This document shows, piece after piece, positions 60,175-64,000 of a stretch of DNA of 64,000 nt (within the stretch, counting starts at the first letter, position 1; each line of letters begins with the position of its first letter). The position numbers and the translations under genes are program-made. Below the pieces are notes generated by a model. It searched no databases, had not been told where the DNA came from, and saw only the letters and a list, made by a program, of their open reading frames with translations. This DNA is from Arctopsyche grandis (taxonomy: Eukaryota > Arthropoda > Insecta > Trichoptera > Hydropsychidae): assembly GCF_051622035.1 (NCBI RefSeq), contig NC_135360.1, positions 15,628,501 to 15,692,500 on the forward strand. Direction: 5' to 3'.

Positions 60175-61712
60175 CAATAAATATACTCTCTTTTTGAAAA
60201 CGGGACATTTCGACGTCCCAAAGCTGCTTGGGGACAACGGGACAGGCTACCTAAAAACGGGACGGTCCCGTGTATCACCCGTCACTCGGACTATCGTCGC
60301 ACATGCCTGTCATCGCTCGGCCTGTCGTCACATGACGCTCCACACCTCCCCCTCCCCCTTACTTCTCCGCTAACACGATTGCTCGCGTTTCCTCGATCAC
60401 TTCACTCTGATTGGCTGTGTGTTGACGGTCTGGCACAAACACACATCGCGTCCGTTTTTATATATATTAAACTAGTTGTTTTACCCGGCTTTGCTCAGGA
60501 TTTGTAATATAAACAGCTTAAACATGACGAATCTAATAGTAAATATTCATTTGTTTTTTTATTAAATTTATTTGAATCGAAAAAAAAATATCGAATCGCC
60601 GTCATAGAAACTTTGTTTTGTTTTCGAAGTTCCCAACCAAAAATACGTACATAATTATATACATATGTATATGCATACAAAGTCTCTATCGAAATTATAT
60701 ATTAGATTATTGGAGAACATCCGTTATCCGAAATGTTTTGAAAACTTTTTACGAGGCTTTTTAGCTATTCCATTGGAAGTAAAATATCATTTGGCTATGA
60801 TGCACTAAATTTCAAATTATATAATTGCATTTGCATATTCATATTGATATGGCTCTGAGCATATTTGTAATAGTATTTGATACAATGGCGTAACTAAAAA
60901 AAATTGGGCCCGCACGCAAATGTTAGCAAAAGACCTCCATTTTTTTTTTTTAATTTTTTAAATTAATCACTTAATCGCCACACATTTTTAGAAATAGATT
61001 CGATTATTTTACGTTTGTGTTTAGTGCCAACCTTTGACATTATCTCTTGAATATACAACAAACTATGGAAAAATATAGACTTTTTTCAATTTCATTAGTA
61101 TCAAAGGATATTTTTAGATATTACTGTGAAGTAACCGACTTTAAAATTAGTAAAATCATTATAGGACAGATGAATTGACGTCACTATCAATTGAATTTGA
61201 TTAGGCATATATTTTGCGCGTGGAAAAAATGTGCGTGACATTTAATGGGCCCAATCTATTTTTTTGCTGTAGAAATTAATTAATATTGATTTGCCAAAGT
61301 TGCCGGAATTGGAAAAAAACAAACAGTTTTGTAGCACTCATTGTGATTTTCGGGGATCAAATGCAGTATGGTGTAATTAAATGGTATTCTTAATTTAAAA
61401 TATTTTTTTTAGGTTTCTCCTACTGAATTAGAAAATCTAATTCTCGAGATGCCCAGTGTTGCCGATGCAGCAGTAGTTGGAATGCCCGATCATTTGGCTG
61501 GAGAATTGCCTAAAGCGTTCGTAGTTATGAAACCGGGCAAAGAGTTGACCGAAAAAAATATTTACGATTGGATTGCAGAAAAAGTGGTAAAATATAAACG
61601 TTTGGATGGTGGCATTGCATTCGTCGAAGTGATTCCTAGAAATCCTGGTGGAAAAATAATGCGCAATGAATTGAAAGTACTGGGAGGTACATTGAGAAAG
61701 TCGATGACATAG
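45852..61712 (+). CDS. AMP-forming acyl-CoA ligase, 4-coumarate-CoA-ligase/luciferase-like, nine exons
   Basis: Exons are 45,852-46,118, 52,519-52,729, 52,804-52,950, 53,024-53,224, 53,295-53,403, 53,483-53,709, 53,787-53,965, 54,178-54,333 and 61,413-61,712. All joins are GT-AG and in frame, giving 598 residues. It belongs to the adenylate-forming family, which activates a carboxylic acid with ATP and transfers it to CoA. Visible motifs are [11 protein letters not shown] (239-249, P-loop), GFGMSESSP (388-396, the YGxTE equivalent), GWLHTGD (467-473, ATP-ribose Asp473), [14 protein letters not shown] (487-500, hinge) and [12 protein letters not shown] with catalytic Lys580. The Arg/Leu-rich, acid-poor N-terminus suggests a mitochondrial presequence, and the C-terminus SMT is not a PTS1. 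The substrate cannot be told. Exon 2 uses a TTTTCTAAG acceptor, because the upstream TCAG site would give a stop. The 7.1-kb last intron contains PPP4R2 on the other strand. Confidence 0.92.
46119..49344. other. Ligase intron 1, first part: no gene seen
   Basis: A+T-rich intron sequence. A balanced-composition block at 47,090-47,410 is unassigned; it has a 68-codon frame with no recognised domain. No mobile element with clear ends was found. Confidence 0.35.
49345..49531 (+). mobile_element. 5'-truncated Helitron
   Basis: Only the right part of the common family remains (TCCGTGACGTTCAATTTAAT...ATACCGAGCCAAGCCGGGT...CTAG|T). Confidence 0.75.
50003..50327 (-). mobile_element. PIF/Harbinger-like MITE, copy at 50.0 kb
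   Basis: It shares CCCCCTGGAGTGTTTTCGGT, AGTGATCGATAACGGTG and the terminus GTGTGTTTTCGCC followed by TTA. The left end is weak. Confidence 0.65.
50490..50760 (+). repeat. Interspersed repeat Y, copy 2, with perfect-looking palindrome
   Basis: AGTCCAGTTTTCTTCATTTC at about 50,500 returns inverted near 50,570-50,590 (GAAATGAAGAAAACTGGACT), with AAATATTT..AAACAT inner arms. The downstream part matches 20,560-20,735. Confidence 0.75.
50870..51118 (+). mobile_element. PIF/Harbinger-like MITE, copy at 50.9 kb
   Basis: It contains AACACTCCAGGGGGTGAGTTTT and the CACCGTTAACGATCACT block in the orientation of the 16-kb copy. The ends are decayed (GTGTGTCTGCTCC). Confidence 0.55.
51160..51297. repeat. 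Palindromic element with AAGTACGGGAAGTATTC arms
   Basis: CAAGTACGGGAAGTATTCTT and TTGGTACATTCTA at the left reappear inverted at 51,250-51,285 (TAGAATGTACCAAATAATAC and TTTCCGTACTTG). It is a micro-MITE of about 130 bp. Confidence 0.7.
51560..51955 (+). mobile_element. 3' fragment of a non-LTR retrotransposon, second copy
   Basis: It matches 4,830-5,165 along its length (GAACGCTGTATG, GGCGGGTCACGTAG, GATGAGATGGATGAGAG, GAAGCGTGTTG), with the same decayed RT C-terminal coding in plus orientation. Confidence 0.7.
51956..52518. other. Ligase intron 1, end: no element identified
   Basis: A+T-rich sequence with an ACAT microsatellite and TTTTCTAAG at the 3' splice site. Confidence 0.4.
54334..55136. 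other. Ligase intron 8, first part
   Basis: A+T-rich intron sequence with no recognisable element, ending at the 3' side of PPP4R2. Confidence 0.4.
55137..55142 (-). terminator. Polyadenylation signal of PPP4R2
   Basis: AATAAA on the minus strand, about 28 nt after the PPP4R2 stop codon. Confidence 0.55.
55170..56615 (-). CDS. PPP4R2: Serine/threonine-protein phosphatase 4 regulatory subunit 2 (PPP4R2), intronless
   Basis: A single uninterrupted frame of 481 residues from the first ATG. The alternative start three bases in (MENPEEVL, 56,612) aligns better with my memory of the family and may be the real one. The longer frame to 56,648 begins with GTG and was not used. PPP4R2 is a regulatory subunit of protein phosphatase 4, which acts in DNA-damage signalling, centrosome and RNA-assembly functions. 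The N-terminal 140 residues match the family: [64 protein letters not shown] long acidic Ser/Glu/Asp/Pro-rich tail follows, also typical. The 5' third is strongly GC-rich and CpG-rich, unlike its surroundings. It lies antisense inside ligase intron 8. The lack of introns raises a retrogene origin, but no poly(A) tract or target duplication is visible. Confidence 0.9.
   Translation of the reverse strand: MMENPEEVLSWLEEAARRRPATIPRELDEYLAWVARTGDSVYRWPLVRSLLKEKLIQVLHEFRALTPPATAAACSPNVPPFDGEAMRAVALARLDAFPAPPFTIQRICELLAHPRRHYNRLDKFMRAFEKNVLVVSTKEPEPESEPEPPRRQPPPPADAPCNDYDDDTDTEETCYPRSLSLSLSLNGPLLSHEPSSSTDTDEQENLSPGHQSDPEAATPETPYAPEPDTKSDDAAKSSDASSPTPNDYKENYDHIDTNEDTMSVQTSDDTELNVSENTISFRSAAEDNPPIINDDGDNASDVKSEDETTDVEKPPSPPIPEPDIPVEDSSKMVIESVDEQIQDDVQIDVIPTTSPTRSVPEIAPSPEENQPIDVVEPTDNLVEKSSTPPSSPREEPLDNSVESTAEEPKEDVAVSPINDNIDVTNVNSADETTEEPMDCAEEKVEVPSPVTPSEETNEVDEKMITEDSASSSEPEQGPQPE
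56616..56745 (-). promoter_or_regulatory. Probable PPP4R2 promoter/5' UTR
   Basis: CpG-rich and TATA-less sequence, with a tandem GACGAGT repeat next to the start codon. Element B begins 12 bp beyond this stretch, so the promoter may be bounded by transposon DNA. Confidence 0.45.
56758..58337. mobile_element. Element B, copy 2, containing a solo LTR
   Basis: The ends CATAGATC... and ...TGTATTATACATCTATG match element B at 45 kb, with the same inner palindrome (GGAGATCTTGTCG...GACGAAAAGATCTCC). The 8-bp target duplication is GCTTAATG. The left copy is intact at 56,750-56,757. The right copy is split (GC at 58,338-58,339, TTAA at 58,340-58,343, TG at 59,304-59,305) because a piggyBac-like element inserted at its TTAA. 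Confidence 0.88.
56944..58210 (+). mobile_element. Probable solo LTR inside element B, 4-bp duplication CGAC
   Basis: The insertion runs from TGTAGAGATATAGC to AACCCCCCTATA. CGAC lies on both sides (56,940-56,943 and 58,211-58,214). Element B at 45.15 kb shows the uninterrupted site (CAATCGACCTTTCC). The insert contains TTTATAAA at 58,017 and AATAAA at 58,136, spaced as in U3-R, and short tandem repeats in U3 (GGTCTCTGGAT units; TCGAGGCGTAGTATTTTCTGG units). No internal retroviral-type genes remain. A 4-6-bp duplication and TG start fit an LTR retrotransposon; the TA end is atypical. Confidence 0.75.
58344..59299 (+). mobile_element. Internally deleted piggyBac-like element
   Basis: TTAA (58,340-58,343 and 59,300-59,303) flanks ends CCCTTTGGCTGCTACGA and TTGTAGCAGTCAAAGGG. 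The 956-bp element retains the 5' leader, the first part of a transposase frame and a short 3' region. Confidence 0.88.
58910..59113 (+). pseudogene. N-terminal remnant of a piggyBac-like transposase
   Basis: A 67-residue frame starts [11 protein letters not shown]. It is rich in Asp, Glu and Ser, as are the acidic N-termini of PGBD transposases, and ends in a stop after EIEELLKN. The catalytic DDE/DDD region is absent, so this is an internal deletion derivative. It may still be translated. Confidence 0.6.
59385..59538. mobile_element. Truncated hAT MITE (same family as 23.1 kb)
   Basis: In inverted orientation it carries GGCGCCCTAACTTATTTAGC, the GGGCGCAGCCCTACCCAGC block, a C-run and the end AAAACCAGCACTG. 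The other end is decayed. Confidence 0.7.
59742..59908 (-). pseudogene. hAT transposase C-terminal dimerisation-domain fragment
   Basis: The minus strand encodes [20 protein letters not shown] and then [16 protein letters not shown]...AMLLVKINF, the conserved hAT dimerisation segment ([15 protein letters not shown]). Upstream coding is lost into a TA microsatellite. It is a dead remnant. Confidence 0.75.
59909..59995. repeat. (TA)n microsatellite 1
   Basis: More than forty TA dinucleotides in a row. Confidence 0.95.
59996..60257. repeat. Perfect-looking palindrome with (TA)n centre
   Basis: Arms of about 85 bp (TTTTTAGGTAGCCTGTCCCG ... AGTATATTTATTGAATTA) are inverted copies around a second TA run of about 90 bp (60,083-60,171). 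The block could extrude a cruciform. Whether it is a transposon or an assembly artefact of an unstable region cannot be told here. Confidence 0.85.
60300..60471 (-). mobile_element. Second-family Helitron 5' end
   Basis: On the minus strand, directly after the CTAG of the neighbouring Helitron, the sequence TTTAATATATATAAAAACGG matches the 5' end of the 33,599 element (TATACTATATATAAAAACGG). The 3' end was not found, so the left limit is arbitrary. Confidence 0.5.
60472..60706 (-). mobile_element. Non-autonomous Helitron, intact boundaries
   Basis: On the minus strand A|TCTAATATATAATTTCG begins the element. It ends with ATCCTGAGCAAAGCCGGGT...CTAG|T. It is 235 bp and non-coding. Confidence 0.85.
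60707..61412. other. Ligase intron 8, end
   Basis: A+T-rich sequence without recognised elements, ending in the polypyrimidine acceptor TTTTTTTTAG of exon 9. Confidence 0.45.
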
Positions 61713-62439
61713 AACTAATTGACATTATTTACCTATAGTTATTATTTTACAATATTTTATTTGATTTTTAACTGAATTTATAATACATTTACAAGTTTAT
61801 TATTGTTATAAAAATAGTGTGAAGTCGTGAAAATAGAAATGTTATACATTTCTTAATTGATCTGTACAGTAGACAAATATTTTTGGAGTAATTGGTTTTT
61901 ATTATAATGTGTTTATTAATTGAATGACAATTTTAATTTTATATTGATTATTTAATGTTTTATATTTAATTAAATTTACATTGTTCAAATATTAATTTAT
62001 ATTCTAATGTTTTGTCTTAATTTTTCATGCCAATAAATACAATTGAATATTTATATTTGTTTGCATATATTACAATATACTTCTATTACTATATATACAA
62101 TATATGAAAGTAAACCAAGCATTTTACGTGAACTCATTAAATTCATGATAAAGAACAAAATGATTTGCTTAATTTCAAACTCTGATACGTCTATAATTCC
62201 CCCTTCATGAGAAACAATAATTTTTATGTAAATTAACTTTTAGCGTTTGTACATATGTATATATGTAATATCGTCGCATCCCATATAATTCGATCGAAAC
62301 ATGTGATTATTTAACTGATTGTGTAGAGAAATTGAAAAATATTTTTACAGCTTGGCTTTGTTCTAAAAACATCATTATACAAGAAAAATACTGATCTACT
62401 GATCATTTTCTAATTTACAATTTTATTTTATTTGGTTAG
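61713..62439. other. Ligase 3' UTR and A+T-rich spacer
   Basis: Directly follows the ligase stop codon. Several AATAAA-like hexamers occur, the clearest at 62,032-62,037. No other feature. Confidence 0.45.
62032..62037 (+). terminator. Candidate polyadenylation signal of the ligase gene
   Basis: AATAAA about 320 bp after the stop codon, the clearest canonical hexamer in the 3' region. Confidence 0.4.
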
Positions 62440-62530
62440 TAATCATAGTACTATATTATTCTAATGTTAATGCACAGCATAATAGGAAAAAGAGCTCAAA
62501 AACCTATTTACAATTGAATATATATTATAA
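62440..62530 (-). repeat. Interspersed repeat X, uninterrupted copy
   Basis: Reading the minus strand gives GGTTTTTGAGCTC...ATGCTGTGCATTAACATTAG...ATAGTACTATGATTAC. This joins the two halves that flank the foldback element at 28.7-29.1 kb. Confidence 0.75.
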
Positions 62531-62614
62531 TATATAGAAAATGTTATACAATGTAACAAAGATAAACAAATAATGTTACCGACGATTTATTTATGTAGAT
62601 GAGTTCATTATAAA

Positions 62615-62722
62615 ATGACGAATTCACTTTTAGATACCGTCCATATTAAAGATGAAGACGATGTCAACGTCCCATTGGCTCCGAAGCTGAGAAACGAAAA
62701 CGACCTTCTTTTTTACATATAA
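62615..62722 (+). CDS. Short hypothetical ORF (35 residues)
   Basis: MTNSLLDTVHIKDEDDV... to LLFYI is an ATG-started frame rich in charged residues, in a less A+T-rich patch, with AATAAA about 25 nt downstream (near 62,746). I do not recognise it. It could be the last coding exon of a decayed gene, a translated small ORF, or chance. Confidence 0.2.
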   Translation: MTNSLLDTVHIKDEDDVNVPLAPKLRNENDLLFYI

Positions 62723-63054
62723 TTACTATTGTAACAAGTGAACATAAATAAAGGATCCTCTTAGTGTTAGTACGCAATCAGTATTTTCATAGACCTCCCC
62801 GCGGTACATTTACCGCGGTGAATTAAGATTTGTGATTTGACATACGAACTGTCAAAGTGAAATGAACTTAAAAGCGATTGCCAACCTTCTCGGCGTGGCT
62901 AGAGGCTAAAGAGCGTCAGATGCGCTGACAGATGCCCGCGAACTCTTCGCGAAGACCACAAACAACGGCCACGAAGGCCTTTGGCTCGAACATATGTCTA
63001 GTCGATAATAATAAAAATTTCGTAAATAAAAAGTATTTGAGAATATTTTTGTTT

Positions 63055-63345
63055 GTGTGACCAATTTTAAATTTTCGGGTGTGACCAGTTTTCTCGTGAC
63101 CAGTTTTAGCGTGTGACCAGTTTTCTCGTGACCAGTTTTAGCGTGTGACCAATTTTCTCGTGTGACCAGTTTTCTCGTGACCAGTTTTAGCGTGTGACCA
63201 GTTTTCTCGTGACCAGTTTTAGCGTGTGACTAGTTTTCTCGTGACCAGTTTTAGCGTGACGGACGATCACGAGTGACCGATCTAGAGCGACCAGTTGTCC
63301 TGTGACAGGTTCACATTTGACTACTAATAACTGAACCATATAAAC
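63055..63345 (+). mobile_element. Element A, half copy with tandem expansion
   Basis: The right half of element A (GACGGACGATCACGAGTGACC, ATCTAGAGCGACCAGTTGTC, TGACTACTAATAACTGAACC) is preceded by a tandem array. The left half is missing. It ends 120 bp before the GLRX5 start codon and may lie in its promoter. Confidence 0.75.
63083..63258. repeat. 31-32-bp tandem repeat TGTGACCAGTTTTCTCGTGA...
   Basis: About five units of GTGACCAGTTTTCTC plus GTGACCAGTTTTAGC occur inside the element A half copy. Confidence 0.88.
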
Positions 63346-63465
63346 ATATGTTTGTACTCGTAATTTAAGGTACTTGGTCGATTTTCTCGAGTTTATGGTA
63401 CTTGTCAGTGTCATCTGCGAATAAGTAAGTAAGGTTAGGTAAGTGACGACTTGCGGCCTGCGACG

Positions 63466-64000
63466 ATGAGTGTTTTGGCAAGCTTGCGATGCGTGGCCAG
63501 GAGAGGTCTGTGGAGTGCTGCTTCCACTGGAACAACGAGATGCTTTTCGAGCGATGCATCTTCACCTGACGTGGGCGCTTTGGTCCGCGCGGCGCCTGTC
63601 GTCGTATTCATGAAGGGTGAACCAGCGGCCCCCCGCTGTGGCTTCAGCAATGCCGTAGTTCAGGTCTTCAGGTTGCACGACGTCAAATACGACAGTCACG
63701 ACGTACTTAAAGATGAAAATCTCAGACAAGGTTACTATTACGATTGTATTAATCTACTTGAATGTTGTCACCACACGAAGACATTTTAAAAATTATATCA
63801 ATTCGGTTTTAGTTTTACCTGTATTAGTGGCCAATACTTGTAGTTATCTGATATGTATTTGTGGATCAAATATGGCCCTTTGACTAGTACCTCTACGTGA
63901 TATAACAGTGTATGTACATTTACTCAAAATGATAGTTATATCTTCAATTTTTATTTCAGGTATTAAAGATTTCTCAAATTGGCCGACGATACCGCAAGTT
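63466..64000 (+). CDS. GLRX5: Monothiol glutaredoxin 5, mitochondrial (GLRX5), 5' part; continues beyond the window
   Basis: Exon 1 is 63,466-63,730 and exon 2 starts at 63,960 and runs off the window end. The join is GT-AG and in frame. GLRX5 transfers [2Fe-2S] clusters in the mitochondrial iron-sulfur assembly pathway. Residues 1-30 are Arg/Ser/Ala-rich, a presequence. The glutaredoxin fold begins at VGALVRAAPVVVFMKGEP (the Lys in FMKG contacts glutathione), followed by CGFS (58-61), the single-cysteine motif, then NAVVQVFRLHDV. Exon 2 begins GIKDFSNWPTIPQV, the WP[TS]xPQ motif of monothiol glutaredoxins. An ATG was chosen; an upstream in-frame non-ATG extension exists. Element A repeats end about 120 bp upstream. 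Confidence 0.95.

Overview
This window is eukaryotic nuclear DNA. It is A+T-rich, its genes have GT-AG introns, its genes sit far apart, and it is dense in transposons. The recognisable proteins (TBCEL, ETHE1, a 4CL/luciferase-like acyl-CoA ligase, PPP4R2, GLRX5) and the repeat types (Helitrons, piggyBac-like, hAT, PIF/Harbinger-like, tRNA-headed SINE, non-LTR elements) point to an insect, probably holometabolous. The order cannot be fixed from this sequence alone.

Layout. 0.6-6.1 kb: TBCEL (tubulin cofactor E-like), minus strand, six coding exons. 6.4-37.9 kb: about 31 kb without a recognisable host coding exon. It holds scattered MITEs, a SINE, a non-LTR reverse transcriptase, a CpG-rich promoter-like island near 28 kb, and a 4.5-kb head-to-tail array of three Helitrons loaded with GC-rich minisatellites (31.7-36.2 kb). 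37.9-41.8 kb: ETHE1 (mitochondrial persulfide dioxygenase), plus strand, five exons. 41.8-45.8 kb: transposon-rich spacer with a nested palindromic element. 45.9-61.7 kb: an AMP-forming acyl-CoA ligase of the 4CL/luciferase-like group, plus strand, nine exons. Its 7-kb last intron contains an intronless PPP4R2 gene on the opposite strand and a pile of nested transposons. 63.5 kb to the window end: the start of GLRX5, plus strand.

The host genes are ordinary housekeeping genes. ETHE1, GLRX5 and probably the ligase look mitochondrial, but nothing shows that they are co-regulated. I see no new multi-gene pathway. The unusual material is the mobile DNA. (i) Non-autonomous Helitrons with exact A|TC...CTAG|T boundaries are repeatedly joined head to tail. 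Their 3' end and two of their three GC-rich internal arrays share the GCGAAGC mini-hairpin core. (ii) Several insertions can be ordered in time, because their target-site duplications can be read through later insertions, including an empty site for a solo LTR and one for a foldback element.

All exon joins were made by hand from splice signals, reading frame and remembered family similarity. No database search or computed alignment was run.
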